DNA of 64,000 nucleotides from Ciona intestinalis (GCF_000224145.3 NC_020177.2:1547352-1611351); one strand, 5' to 3'. Positions 51,226 through 63,942 are shown, counted from the first letter of the stretch. The notes: generated from the letters alone by a model not told the origin. A program made the numbers and translations.

Positions 51226-54200
51226 TTATTTTGATTCAATTGATGAAAGAGAATTTGAGTCTCCTGTCAACTGACTGAAGACTTCCAACTCATTTTCTGA
51301 AGATTCTTCATCAGTAATATAAATTCTTTCTCTGAAAAACAAAATTTGTAATTCCTCTATTTCTTCAACCCAACACAAAAGGGAATGAATTGGTTATGTC
51401 ATTTAACACTTAAAGCGTGTTTAGAAGTTCAGAACAATCCACTGTAGCGGCCAGGTCGTTGTCATGGTGTAACTTTCCACTTATTACGCAGACTAACATG
51501 AATATTTACCTCGGTGATAAACGGTTGCCACGCTGAATATACGACTCCAATTTGTTGCAAGAAGCAAGAAGTAAACCTAAATATGGTGGGGAAGGTTGGA
51601 TCGGCCGTGACAAAAATTCCGGGTGAAATTGAACGCCAACAAAATATGGGTGATCTGGATTGTAGAAGTGTAAAGGCTTTTACTTTTTGTACATACAAGT
51701 TTAACTGTTCCAAACATATAATTTTTATAAAACTAAATATATACATATTAGTTATACAGATCGCTGCAATACTGTTACAAATTTTAAAAGCAAGTTTTGT
51801 TAAATTTATAAATCTAACTTTTGTTTTTTTTGTAGGAACTTCTTAACTTTACCAAACTTGAATAATTTAGCCGACAAACATGTTTGCAATGCTTAGTGTT
51901 ATCGGGTTGATCTGCACAAATTCCCCGTGGTAGCATAACAGACAACAGTCATCAATCATCATAAAACATTTTTATTAGTGGCTCACTAATGTTTTAAGTT
52001 TGCGGGCTAAACTATCCACTGTATGCTAGGGTCAGAGCTACTTGCAAAACCTCAATTCGTGATTCTTTCCCTATTAGGTTTGTTTTCTTCACGATACTGT
52101 GAGAGTTATTCTCCATGTTTACTGATGTACGAGTAACAATCCCTAGTTGTTACAATAAAGTTAAAAGGACCGACATCTTCTATTTGACTAATCAGCTAGA
52201 ATGAGTCCGAAAAATCTGTATTAGTATTTAACTTCACACAACCAAAAGTCAAATACCAGAGCCAGCATACAGAGCTAAGTTTACCAAACAAGAGCAGCAC
52301 ATTGAACACCAGTTATTATTATTAACATTTTACTGTTTTTTCTATTTGATCGTGACCTTATCAACACTTCAACCTTAATTTTGGAGCATCCATCTTTTTA
52401 ATGTTTCCAATTTCTTTTTAATTTGTCAAAATTAATTGGCCAAATATTCAAAATTATTTAACCATTCAGGCTGAATAATCAAGGCAATTTTAATAATAAT
52501 AAAACATCCAATCACCTTTCAACTCCATGATTTCCATTCGAAGACCTTCTACATCATGGCCAACAAACATAAATCCCTTCTCCTCATAAAGATGAATATA
52601 AGTTGGGTTTATCTCATAACGATGTCGATGACGCTCATCAACAAAATTATGCGGTTGGTTATACAACTTCCCTGATTAATAATAGAAATATTTTGTTAAA
52701 ATTTAATGAATATGATTACTTATCTGATCTTGAATGGCAGATTAAGTAAAAGTTATAAAAATTGTGTTCTTGTCACAAAGTTTTAGACCTATGCATTTAA
52801 TGTTGGTGTTATATTATTGCATATACAAATTGTGGGCGTGAATGTATGGATCATTCTACCGGTTTATCTAGAATGATAATTACACAAAAGTCAGGAAACG
52901 TAACTGCAAGGTCTCGAACAATGAAAATTCTCACTGATATGTCTCTAGGCACTGCAGTAACTCAGTAACCATGCTGATTTTCTTTGTTCGGTATGATTGT
53001 AATATAAGCCCATAACTGTGTTGTCCATACTAAACATGAGGTACTAGAGTAAAGTATATAAATATACGAGTGCTGCCTAAGTTACGTGTTGTTGGGAATA
53101 CGAAAAACAGACACATTTAACACAAACAGAAATTGCTTTCACTTTACTAAAAAGGATTTAAATTTACATTTCAGAATTTTTGAGATACATACTTAAGATG
53201 GAATCCTCAGTTTGAAACACGGTTCTCCTCTGCCCCAACCTCATGGTCCCTCCCATATCTCCTTTATTATGTTCAGGCATGTCAATAACAACTGGGTGAC
53301 TTGTGTTTGGGTTAAGTTCCGATGAGTTTGCATCTGTTACAATGAAACAAAGTTCTAGTAGGTTGCCACCACATTTGAAAGAATTTAACTTGCTTTAAAA
53401 AAAAAGATACAGTCATTATAACACGGTTGTTCTGTTTCATACACGTCGTGTCGGATAGTGTTTTTTCGTGTTACTTAGTATATAGACATCTTATTAGTAA
53501 CCACTGGATTGAAGCAATTGCGTTTAGAAAGTAATAAAGTTGTCTTGCCTAACAACACATACGCCCACAGGCCACAATGGTAGCATCATTGAGCCTTGTA
53601 ACCTCTTGATTGAGAGGCTGACATGCTAATTACTGTGCTAAGTCACGGTATTACTCACGATTCTGGATTATATAAGATATACCAATTGTCCCTGGTAGAC
53701 AAAAAGACAATTTGTATGTATGGATTGGCTTGTAAGCACAAGTCAGATATTTGGTTTAAAATAATTTTTGTATCCGATGAAGGGAAATTGGGACTAAATA
53801 ATATTTTTGTTTAAATGCAGCAACTTTTTGAAAATGTTGCAATAACATATAGTCTCATAGACTATTATACAAATTAACAAATCAACTGACCTTCCATATT
53901 GAGCACAGTACGCGCAAACTCAATCGCAGCAACTTGTAGACCAAGACAAACACCAAGGTAAGGTTTCTTATTAAGTCGAGCCCATTTCACCGCAGCTACC
54001 TTTCCTTCAACTCCACGAGGTCCAAAACCACCGGGCACCAACACTCCACTACATATTATCAATAATTAATAAATATTTACAGAGAAATGAAGAACTTTTT
54101 ATATTATAAAAATTGTTGCTGTCAGCCTCAAAACAAATCTAAAACAAGTCTTTTCATATTTCCTTCTTGACATTGGGGTGTGCAAGTTGCCTTTTTCGGG

Positions 54201-57200
54201 TAATTGATGATAAAAATGTAAAACCCTGATCAAGGCAATGTGAATGGAACAAAAAAAACATATAAAAAAAATGCTTTAAATTTATTGGAACAATAGTTTG
54301 ATTGTTTATTTTATGCTACAAACATTGGACTTCAAGTACTTTGTTTTAATATTTATGAAAATTTTCATCCAAAAGACATTAAATGGTGTTTAACGTCATT
54401 CATGTTTCCTACACACTTATTGTTCCTTCTGATCAAGGAAGTTAATAAATGAAATGAAAATCAACATATCACTAAAAAAGTGCTAAAAGATGTTTTAGAG
54501 TTTTGCACAAAAATATAAAGACATTTTGTTTTAAACTGAACTTTTAAGTTTTGAGACATACTCAGCTAAACAAAGCTGTTTCCACGCATCATGATAAACC
54601 ACAGGTTTCTCTTTCAATGTTTCTTCCTCCAACTCTGTTGAATCAATTATCTGTAAATATATTTCTCAATAAAATAATCGTGAAACATTCTTGGTGTATT
54701 GTGATTGGTACATCAATACTTTCGCATAACAGAAACATAATCTTGAAGCAAGGTTCGCTTCAACATGATAGAAACGCAACGCTCGTGGAACAGCGCCTCC
54801 TTTTTTGATGTTGGCTAACGATTGGGGTGACCGTAGAGCCCACATACTATTGCTATAATGTTGCACTTAAAAGTAAAAAAAAATGAAAAAACATAACAGG
54901 ACTATTCAGCATAGCTTTCTCTGTAAAGTTTTGAAGCAAATTACAACTCAGCTCAAACTGCAGAAGTGCCCAGTGTTTTTGTATTTGATTTTTATTAAAA
55001 TTCAAAAAATTCTAACATAGAAATAATAAAAACAGCTGCAACAATTATAAATATTTTTTGATCAATGTTTTTATAAGAGTTGTACGTCTTGCACAACACT
55101 GAGGATAACAAGCGCTCTCTTTAACCGCAAACAATTTTGTAATATTTTGATCAGTGTCACTTTACGACGAAACAGAAACGTATATCCGTATGTCTTTTTT
55201 ATTTAACGACGTCAACGTTAGGTATCTCAGTATCTGTCCATAAACAAGTATACAGCAACAATGAGACAGCTATCATGAATCACAATATAAACAAAAACAA
55301 TAAAACATCATCATATGTTGCAGCATAAGCATAACATGCAACAAAATCATTGAACCAACTCACAGTTAACACGAGTTTCCTGTTAATAGCCAGTGCTGCA
55401 TGGCGTAAAGCTTTAATTACAGATGCATAGGAATCTTCTAATCTTGTGTATTTACCAACTAAAGCTATATTGCAACTGCTCTGTATTCTATCATACCTGC
55501 AAGAAAAAAAAAACGATGTATGTATATATCAAACAAACTTGATTAACTTTTTATACCAGGTGAAGTCCAATTATACTGAACTATACAACTTATTCTAAAA
55601 CCTGTGAATAAATATATAATTGTTATACAAAGAGAGAAAATGCTAAGCTAAACCAAAAGCATTGCAAAAGCAATAAATGGTCTTTATGAAAGTCAAAATA
55701 GGTGGTTTGGCAAAATATACAAGCAGTTTTTACAACTTACTAAGTTTATGAACTACTTACTTTTCAGCTAGATTTTGCCACTGGGAGAGCATAGACTTTT
55801 TGGGCCGCTTTGTCAAACCAAGTCGTTTGTTAAAGTAAGCGGATAAGTTTTGCTTTTCAAGCAGCATCGGCACGTGGTAAAGTGATGACACATCATGTAC
55901 GGTAATAACCTGTAAACTTATTATATAACACTGGACCTTGACCTTTTTGAGTCCGTGTTTGCTATGAAAAGTGTAAAGTACAATGTACTTTGAAACAGGG
56001 AATGCTAAAGAAGCTCATAAAAGTTGTGCTGTAAAGGCAGCCATTAGCTTTGGATTTGACCAGACATCACACAATTAGTAATATCTACATGAGGCTCTAA
56101 GTACAGAAGTCATTTAATGCAAAGAAGAATTACGTTCAAGTCTTCCTGAATCTTTGAGCCTGTGTATAAACTAGACCTACCTGTTCTGGCGCCACGTGGC
56201 AAAAATTTGAAATTTTTTCTTTCACCGACATTTCAATAGGACTTTGACTGCGACAACAGATGAGATCAGGAGACAATCCAAGTCCACGCAAAGCTCGTAC
56301 ACTGTGTTGAGTCGGTTTTGTCTTCTGTTCACCAGTCGTGCTTGGCTAAATGGGATGTAATATAAAGAGGCTGCACCTTTTATGTAGATGTGTAGAATAT
56401 ATACAACATACACAACTATATATTCATGGTGCGGCACAGAAGTGAGCAAATACCTGAGGTAAAAGGCTGACATGAATGTTGCAGAAATTTTCTGGTTTTA
56501 CACGAAATTGAAACTGACGAAAAGCTTCAACAAACGGCATTCCTTCGATATCACCGATGGTTCCACCAAGCTGATCATGCAATAAATAAACTGGGTCAAA
56601 TATTAAAATAAACAATCATAAATGCAAAAAAAGAATAGAAAATAGTCAAATATACAATTGATCCGAATTACAGAAAAAACAAGTATTTATCTACAACCTA
56701 TAAACACTGATCAACAGTTAAGAAGAACAAGGCTTCACAATCTGAAACTTCATAACTTTTTCTATTATTTATTTTCTTTGCTCGACAAAGTGCTAGCCCG
56801 ACCACTAGCAAATACTTAACCAACTACCTCATATTCTCATTCAACAATATTGGGCAAGATAAGAATGTTACCAAAAACAAGTTACACCCACACTTGTTGT
56901 GTTGACTCACTTGTGTACATATATACCAATAACGGGTTTGATTTCAAACTGATGCTCACATTTACACATTAACAAACTTTTAAAATCTTTTACATCGTAC
57001 AAACCCATTACCTCAATGATACAGACTTCAGGTTCAGCAGAATCTCCATTAACTGGGATTTTTGCAACTCGTTCCACCCATTCCATTATTGCATCGGTCA
57101 CATGGGGAACAACTTTGTATGTAAGGAAAAACTTAATGATCCATGTGATAAAAAGGGTATTGATTACAAACAAGATATCATAAAACGGGGTTGCATTTTT

Positions 57201-59212
57201 TTTTAACAGATAAATTTGTTTTAGCTAACCAGCATATTACCCAACAAATAAAAATAAAACGTAGCTACCAACTATAGATAAAGATAATGGGGTTCTTAAA
57301 ACTGTGTGATAAAAAATCAATACAATTTCATGTTGATACCGTCCATGCAGGTTTGTCTCACAAAGTTTAAGAACCCCTGCTACTGCTATAGAATATAATA
57401 GATTGTATCAAATGTGCGTCCAACAGTATTTTAGTCATACAAACCTTGCACAGTTTTGCCAAGATAATCTCCTCGTCTTTCCTTGCTAATAACATGTTGA
57501 TATATTTTTCCTGTTAAAATACAGATCTATTAGATCAAGTGGTAAATTTAAAATTGAAAAATTAAAAATATTTAAATTTCAATTCCACACAAAGAGGGAA
57601 ATGATTGGTGTTTTGATGGAGAAACTTACAACAGAAAGAACAACAAAACCTGTTGGATAAAAAAAAGGACCGATAGAAGCACATAAATGCTTCATAAAAA
57701 CAAATTAATTTGAACACTTTTATTACCAACACCAACCTGTTGTAATGTTATTATCTTTATGTAACTTGACGTTAAGGAATCGTTCGTAGTTGCCGAGATC
57801 TAAATCAACCTCCCCTCCATCATCAAGGACAAACACTTCACCTGAAATAGTTGTTGCACAACATGGGTTAAACAACTGTACTAACACACAGTTAAATCCA
57901 TTTGCTTTAATCTTGTGCAATGTAGACTTATGATAGAAAATTAGTTCACTTGGTAAGTGTGACATCAAATAAATTCAAATTGTGATGTAAAATTAATTTA
58001 GATTCCAACATCAAGTAATACAATTTGTGATATAATTATAAAATAATACAACTTATAATGTTAAATGCAGTTTATTCGTGTTGTATTTTCACCAGGTTTG
58101 GCCCCCATATGAAGTCCCACACAGTTGTTAAAACAAACTTGCTAAATTTTATTTAAACTAAATACGCAGTACTTGATTTATTGAAGGAGCATGAATTGGA
58201 TCTTAATGTTTAAAAGGGCAATATTAACAATAGTAACTTTAGGGCTTGAACATGAATATTATTTAAATGTTGGTAAACAAAAAATATAATAAAAACAATA
58301 TAATAGGCACTGTGTAGTAAAATAAACAAACATTGATTTTTAATAGAAACATACAGCATACTCACCATGCTCATAGGGGGAAAATGTACCAGCATCAATG
58401 TTCAGATAAGGATCAATTTTAATTGCTGTAACGCGGTGTCCATAAGATTTCAGTATGGTGCCAATACTACTTGATATCACTCCTTTATAAAGAAAAACAT
58501 TCTTGAGAAATTAAATTAGATTTTGTATACAAGAGCGGAAACAAAAAAGAATTGTGTCATTATTGTGCAGAGGAATTTATTTATTACAGCAACATTTCTG
58601 TGTTTTTTGCTTGATTGTAACTGGCCGTTACGCAAAATCATTATGAAATAAGTGTAGTTGTAATGTCTGACATAATTTGTTGGAAAATTACTGTTTAAAT
58701 ACTAAGTATAAGCTGCTGTCTTGTTGTATTACCATGAAATGTGATAAAATAATTCCAACTTTTGCAGTGACGTTACCACACCATTATGTGTACCTGTGTT
58801 TTGACCTAGTGTATGCGCACGCAAAAGACGTCACAATAATATTAGGTCATATATAACCTGACCTAATACTATGAAATTTAATGCATTCGCCTCTTGCATT
58901 AAATTTCAAAACTCGGTGTCTATATTGCATCATTTAACAAATAATGACCAATGCAGAACAGCTATTCTTTTACATAAACACATTTAAACATATATACAAC
59001 AAAAACATCTAAACTTTCTTTGGTGACTCGAAAACTATATGTTTTAAAATTTAGAAAAAGGTGTAAGACAAATTAACTAAGTTTTTCAAATTTTAAAGTT
59101 AGATAATTGAACTAAGTTTCTTTAAAATTACAATAAGTTCAAAAAAAGATAAACTTAACTTACCTTTCCCAATCCCACTAATCACACCACCGGATACAAG
59201 AATATATTTCAT
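51226..59212 (-). CDS. CTPS1: CTP synthase (glutamine-dependent)
   Basis: Fifteen exons: 59164-59212, 58366-58482, 57737-57841, 57445-57510, 57012-57112, 56454-56570, 56181-56345, 55761-55909, 55364-55496, 54562-54650, 53891-54048, 53193-53333, 52516-52671, 51510-51654 and 51226-51331. All phases agree, giving 598 residues (human CTPS1 has 591). The synthetase half starts [17 protein letters not shown] (ATP-binding loop), with [40 protein letters not shown] and [13 protein letters not shown]. The glutaminase half has [11 protein letters not shown], the nucleophile in GVCLGLQ (Cys398) and FHPEF supplying His526 and Glu528. It aminates UTP to CTP using glutamine and ATP and can polymerise into filaments. 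The acidic Ser-rich tail ([11 protein letters not shown]) is less conserved. An acceptor TTTTACAG lies about 20 nt before the ATG. Confidence 0.96.
53482..53640 (-). repeat. tRNA-derived SINE, reverse orientation
   Basis: On the minus strand it reads GTTACAAGGCTCAATGATGC (B-box region), GGCAAGACAACTTTATTACT and GCAATTGCTTCAATCCAGTGG, matching the 43735 SINE. It lies in the CTPS intron between 53334 and 53890. Confidence 0.6.
57287..57382. mobile_element. Short hAT-like inverted-repeat element
   Basis: GGGGTTCTTAAAACTGTG at the left and CACAAAGTTTAAGAACCCCTG at the right are inverted and resemble the hAT MITE ends at 40073. No clear 8-bp duplication was seen. It sits in a CTPS intron. Confidence 0.5.
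58841..58907. repeat. Two adjacent hairpins, the first with an AGGTCA inverted repeat
   Basis: ATTAGGTCA and TGACCTAAT (58841-58867) flank a nine-base spacer. Six bases later GAAATTTAATGCA and TGCATTAAATTTC (58873-58907) flank another nine-base spacer. AGGTCA is the nuclear-receptor half-site, though the spacing is unusual. They lie in the first CTPS intron. Confidence 0.6.
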
Positions 59213-59544
59213 TTTTTTAATTTGGGATATTCTGTAAAAATAATTTAACAAGTCTCCATTATTTAACAAGTCTACACATTAAAGTTTCATTTTGTTTTAC
59301 CAATACATTGAATTATATATTGAGCAACTATATATTGATATATATTACAATAATTCATGCCTTAAATAAGGTTTAGCATTTTTCTGTTCATTGTATTACA
59401 AACTTGCGCCAACACTAAACATATATCTTGTAGAACAATAAAATAAATGTTTTCATATTGTTTTTTTCATAAGAAAGTAGTTGATTAGACTATAGCATAA
59501 CATTGTCACATTTTCAGACACAACGAGCTGTTATAAAATACTTG

Positions 59545-60744
59545 TCACAAACATTTATCACTGGAGTTATTTATTCGATTAGCTAACTTCAGAAAAACGT
59601 GATTTATTTTCCATACATATGCACAAAACAGAGGAAAATCTTGTGAAATATGCACAAAACATTCCTCCATTTGTTGCTTGATAACGGAAAGGTTTTTTTT
59701 GCTTGTAACAAAGTTGTACTTTAAATGTATTGAACTTGTATTTATTGTATTGTTTGTTGATGTATCTGTAGCAGAAACTTCACAAAATGAAGGCGATGAA
59801 GCAAAACAAACACTTTCATTGTTCATAAAACTAGTATTGGTTTGTGATGACATTTCATCCATTTCAAACAAATCCTCTAATATTGCTTCAAGAATTTGAA
59901 ATATATAACCAGCGTTATAAATAATCTGCGTGTCTAAAGAAACATTGCTTGAATCTTCCACTGTCTTCCTTAACTGTGAACTTACACTGAATATGCAGTT
60001 GATCAGCTGTTGCACGATGATAACAAATAATAATGAACAACTACTCAACCTCCTCAGAACACACAAGCTAAGCACTCGAAACTGTTTTTCTTGATAATGA
60101 CATGAATGTAAAAGCTGATTTTGAATAAATTTAGAAAAATGAGAGCATTCTTCAACAGCTGACTCTAGCACGTTATCCAGGTCATTAATTGAGGACCTTT
60201 TGCCTAGTGTATGTTTGTCAAGGTATTGTAGACATGTCTTTAAACTATCTGCTGCTTCCACTATGAGCAAAGGGCTTAGAAACACTGAATTCTTTGTCAC
60301 AGCATCTTGGATAAAACTCACCACAAATCTTATGCTAGTTAAAATCTTTATCCTGGAAATTTCTTCAGTGTGCTTACCTCTTTGCAACAATTCACTACCC
60401 AGGTTCTGCTTCGATAAACCTTTGGAGATTAACAACGAATTCAAAAACTTACAATGATCTTTTAATTCACGACTAGAAGTGACTGGCGGAGTCAATCTCT
60501 GTAGTTCATTATTAAAGAACGTTAGGAAATTTGGAGATTGCAGTTTGTTCGTTCCTGTCGTTGTATTATCGGTAGCACTGAACTGCTTGCTAGTTTGGTG
60601 GACAACATATTCCGCATATTGCTGACCGGAGAGATGAGACGGCTTCGACCGAATTAGTGCAACTGCACTTGCTAATTTGATTCCCTTTAAATATGAGAGC
60701 TTTTTAGCCACAGAAAGTCCTAAATCACTTTTATTTTCTTGCAT
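59545..60744 (-). CDS. MEI4: MEI4-like meiotic double-strand break formation protein
   Basis: A single frame of 399 residues starting at the ATG at 60744, close to the vertebrate MEI4 length of about 385. The N-terminal motif KLASAVALIRSKPSHLSGQ followed by YAEYV matches the conserved MEI4 start (ALAIIRSKP ... YTEHL). Near the C-terminus DFPLFCAYVWKINHVFLKLA matches the conserved FPLF-x3-LW ending. The middle is helical, Leu-rich and weakly conserved, as is usual for this family. MEI4 works with REC114 and IHO1 on meiotic chromosome axes to let SPO11 make double-strand breaks. No intron is needed in the coding part, unlike most genes here. CTPS begins 332 bp downstream on the same strand. The assignment rests on two end motifs. 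Confidence 0.78.
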   Translation of the reverse strand: MQENKSDLGLSVAKKLSYLKGIKLASAVALIRSKPSHLSGQQYAEYVVHQTSKQFSATDNTTTGTNKLQSPNFLTFFNNELQRLTPPVTSSRELKDHCKFLNSLLISKGLSKQNLGSELLQRGKHTEEISRIKILTSIRFVVSFIQDAVTKNSVFLSPLLIVEAADSLKTCLQYLDKHTLGKRSSINDLDNVLESAVEECSHFSKFIQNQLLHSCHYQEKQFRVLSLCVLRRLSSCSLLFVIIVQQLINCIFSVSSQLRKTVEDSSNVSLDTQIIYNAGYIFQILEAILEDLFEMDEMSSQTNTSFMNNESVCFASSPSFCEVSATDTSTNNTINTSSIHLKYNFVTSKKNLSVIKQQMEECFVHISQDFPLFCAYVWKINHVFLKLANRINNSSDKCL

Positions 60745-60904
60745 TTTATAATTCTACATTTTACCGATAGGGTATATCACTAAGTTCCAAGTTTACTAGC
60801 TTACAAATACCTGGTAGCTGCATTTTTCCTTCACAATACCCTTTACCAACAACCACAGCTATAACAATCGAACAGACTTTACGAACCAACCACGTGTGCC
60901 TCAC

Positions 60905-60960
60905 GCGCTCGGTCCGGCTCGGTCCTACTAAAACACGCCCGGCGGGGCATGGTGGGGCCC
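60905..60960 (+). repeat. GC-rich dispersed repeat, copy 1
   Basis: GTCCTACTAAAACACGCCC followed by GGCGGGGCATGGTGGGGCCC. It resembles copies at 61760 and 62670 and stands out against the AT-rich surroundings. Confidence 0.5.
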
Positions 60961-60980
60961 GATGGAAAAAAATATATAAA

Positions 60981-61112
60981 GTAGGTTGGGGGAAGATGGG
61001 ACACTCTGTCAAACGAGACATTTTTTAATTTTCTTTTTACGGACTCCCATTTAATGATAATCAGGAAAATAAGGTTACAGAATTATTCGACAGTGTTATC
61101 ACGACTTTATAT
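60981..61112 (-). mobile_element. MITE-like repeat, family 2
   Basis: Begins GTAGGTTGGGGGAAGATGGG and carries the family-2 interior in reverse (CACTCTGTCAAACGAGACAT, TTAATGATAATCAGG, CGACAGTGTTATCACGAC). Confidence 0.6.
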
Positions 61113-61385
61113 ACATTTGTAGGATACAATATTTATCCATTGATGTTCGAACATTACCCATTGTCGTTCATACAATACCAATTGTTATGCAATAATATAA
61201 TGTATAGGTAACATGTTAAAAACTATAGCAGTAGGGCAAGAAAAAGAACGTTTAGACTTAATTTTCAAAGTGTACAATATTATTTCGTGTTATTTACGTA
61301 TATTCCTATTTATAAATACACTTAATAATAAAAATACCAATGATTTTAAACTGTCCCATCTTATCCTATGTGTTTTCGAATTTGT

Positions 61386-61574
61386 AAAATTTCACTTGTT
61401 GTGCGGATCGCTAAATAACTCCTCGTGTGTTTTATTATATTTTATTAAATTGCTGTCAATTAATAAAAAATGATAGTACTAATTCGTGGTATTACCCAAA
61501 AACCGTCATCTATTTTGATTTTGGAAATATTTGGCAACATGTGCTTAAGTGTCCTATCTTTCCCCATTGTACTA
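61386..61574 (+). repeat. Dispersed repeat, family 3
   Basis: Matches 14698-14884 closely over its whole length (TTGTGCGGATCGCTAAATA; GATAGTACTAATTCGTGGT; CCCCATTGTACTAT). Confidence 0.65.
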
Positions 61575-61759
61575 TTTTTAGTCTGTATGGGCGAGGTCCG
61601 TGAGAACCTGGGATTTAGGCCAGACTTGGTCCATTACCCCAACACCCTTGTACGTCCGGAAGTGACGTGCTCGCGGTAGTAAAGTTCTTTTATCATGTTC
61701 CGACTCAGTGTTCCGACCAAGTTCCGTTTTCTGTCCCGATTCTTGACCCGTATATATAG

Positions 61760-61815
61760 GACTCCATCTGCAGGACCCGGTGGTACGAGTCATACTAAAA
61801 CACGCTCGTTGGGGC
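61760..61815 (+). repeat. GC-rich dispersed repeat, copy 2
   Basis: AGGACCCGGTGGTACGAGTC then ATACTAAAACACGCTCGTTG and GGGCCCGGTG, similar to the copies at 60905 and, inverted, 62670. Confidence 0.55.
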
Positions 61816-61959
61816 CCGGTGAGTAATTCGTGCAAAGGGAGCTTTCCCTGTGCAAGGCCCACCAAAATGTCATGCGTGTATACAGAATTTTTAGCCTAAT
61901 GAGACCCCGAGTTGAAGTTTTTGAAAATGAACTTTAATTATTGATGTACGAAGTTTTTA

Positions 61960-62190
61960 TTTCTCGTCCCATTTGGTAGTAAACAACGAACATTTAAAGA
62001 ATAAAACCATGTCCTCACGACTTCCAAAGACTGTTGTTAATTGTTTAAAACACGATCAGGATATTTAAGTATTATAGTAGGACGGGACACCTTTACCATA
62101 TAATATCCAAATTTTCTGTTCTTGTTTACTACCAAATCGGACGAGAAAACAGAATGAAAAGTTGTCCCATCTTCCCCCACCCCACTATAT
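61960..62190. mobile_element. Two abutting family-1 MITE fragments
   Basis: 61960-62073 carries the interior of family 1 (TCGTCCCATTTGGTAGTAAA; AAACACGATCAGGATATTTA). A second, shortened copy follows, from GTAGGACGGGACACC (about 62077) to GTCCCATCTTCCCCCACC (62164-62181). Confidence 0.6.
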
Positions 62191-62669
62191 GTGCTAAAAG
62201 TGTCCTACCTTAAGCCACATTACTATACATACACTTATACTTGATCAAAGTTTTAATATTAAAATCGAAGTTATAATATTAAGAACTTTTAAAAACGAAC
62301 AATGTAACTTTTAAAACGAAAAATGTAAATATTTTTTCCATATTCGGACACGTTGTCGAGCTTTGAGTAGAATTATATAAGTCCTCAGTCGCGCGATCCC
62401 ACGTTTGTTTCCATTTTAGCAGAGCGATAATTACAGAACTTGGGAATTTCGTGTCCATTTTATCATCATGTTTTTTTCCTATGCACATTTTGTTACTGCG
62501 ATGACGTGCGGAGCAAAATTGTAGTTTCTATCAACGAAAATTGCCCACTTTATGCTTTAAAGACAGACGATATCTTCCATTTTTTACAAGTTTTATTTCA
62601 CACACACATTTTGGTGGCTCTTGCATAGGAAAAGCTACCTTTACACGAAATACCCACCGCCCCCCCATT

Positions 62670-62740
62670 CAACGGACGTGTTTTATTATGACCGGTTCCA
62701 CCGGGTCCTCACCGGGCCCCACCGGACCCCGCATCCCGTT
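62670..62740 (-). repeat. GC-rich dispersed repeat, copy 3 (inverted)
   Basis: On the minus strand GGTGGGGCCCGGTGAGGACC and CATAATAAAACACGTCCGTT match the 61760 copy. Confidence 0.5.
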
Positions 62741-62788
62741 TGTTTTGCTTGTGCTCGCGTTTTATTGGGCACGTAGTGACTATAGGCC

Positions 62789-63010
62789 TATAGATCCTTT
62801 TTCATCGAACAGTTGTTCTTGTTAAGCACGTTAATGGTCATATAGATCCTTTTTCGTCGAACAGTTGTTCTTGTTGTTGTTCTTGTTTTTTTGAGTGACT
62901 TTTTTCGCACTTATCTCATTTCCTAATTCTAGCATTTACCTATTCTTTAATCTCTTGATTAAAATCGAATCATAATATATAATTAGTGATTAATTAACGA
63001 TTACTTTACT
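62789..63010 (+). repeat. Dispersed repeat with local duplication; inverted partner at 42.9 kb
   Basis: ATAGATCCTTTTTCATCGAA and its near-identical repeat 55 bp later form a local duplication. The following GTTGTTCTTGTTG run and TCTTTAATCTCTTGATT match 42870-43095 in reverse complement. Confidence 0.6.
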
Positions 63011-63942
63011 GTTTGATTAAATGCGCCAAATACAAAATGCACCTTAGACTTTAATTATATGTTTGTACTCTAAAAAATATTTTGAACTAAGCATAAAGTT
63101 TTATAAACGCTACTGCATATGATCGCCTAACTAGCTAGTAATTAACGATTACATTTCTATTTGTTTAAGGCGCTAATTCGGACTTAAAACGTACTTTAAC
63201 GTCGATTAATCGAGTGTATTCGATACATTAACTTTAACTAAGCTTCGTTTTATAACCATACTGTATAAAAACGTCCAATTAATGAGTAATTAATGATTAA
63301 AACGCTTGCGAGTCAAGTAAACTGCCATGCATCGGGAACTCCTTGGTAACACGGTAATCGGTAACTTTTGGCTCTGTCTACGTTAGTGTACAAATATAAA
63401 AAAATGTATATGATATTAATATGTATCTCTTATTAAAAGAAAAATATCCAAAATATTGGTTACCGATCGAGGCGAAATCGAACCCGGGAGTGTATGTTAC
63501 TAAAGCGGGCGCCATAACCATTAGGGATTAGGCCAATAGAGCCAGTATTCAGATTTGTCGAGGCAGCGCTTATATAGTCTGGAAATTTGGGAGTGTACGT
63601 GTTGGTGAGATAAGGAATCCTCACATCGGTTCACGCCTGAATCAAACTATTTCTATTTAAGAGGAGACGCAATAAAAGCTTTTGATCGAGCTTGATCGGC
63701 CGCTGTGGTAAAAGGGTTAATTAATACTATCCTAATCAGCGTATGACGTGCTCACGCATTAGGTTTTTGGTCTCTTGCTGTTGTTGTATCGCAAGACGTT
63801 TTTTCGCACTTCTTTTTTCTCTTAATTGAAACACATCGTAATATATATTTATAATTTTTGAACTAATTTTTCAGATCTAACGCGTGATTAGCGATTTCTA
63901 CGTCATATAACTCAAAGAATACGGGTTCCTTTAATTATTGCA

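Noticed and set aside
63465..63545. Minus-strand tRNA-like sequence with GGGTTCGATTT B-box
   Set aside because: The T-arm and acceptor stem do not pair properly, so it is a tRNA pseudogene or SINE head and not a functional tRNA.
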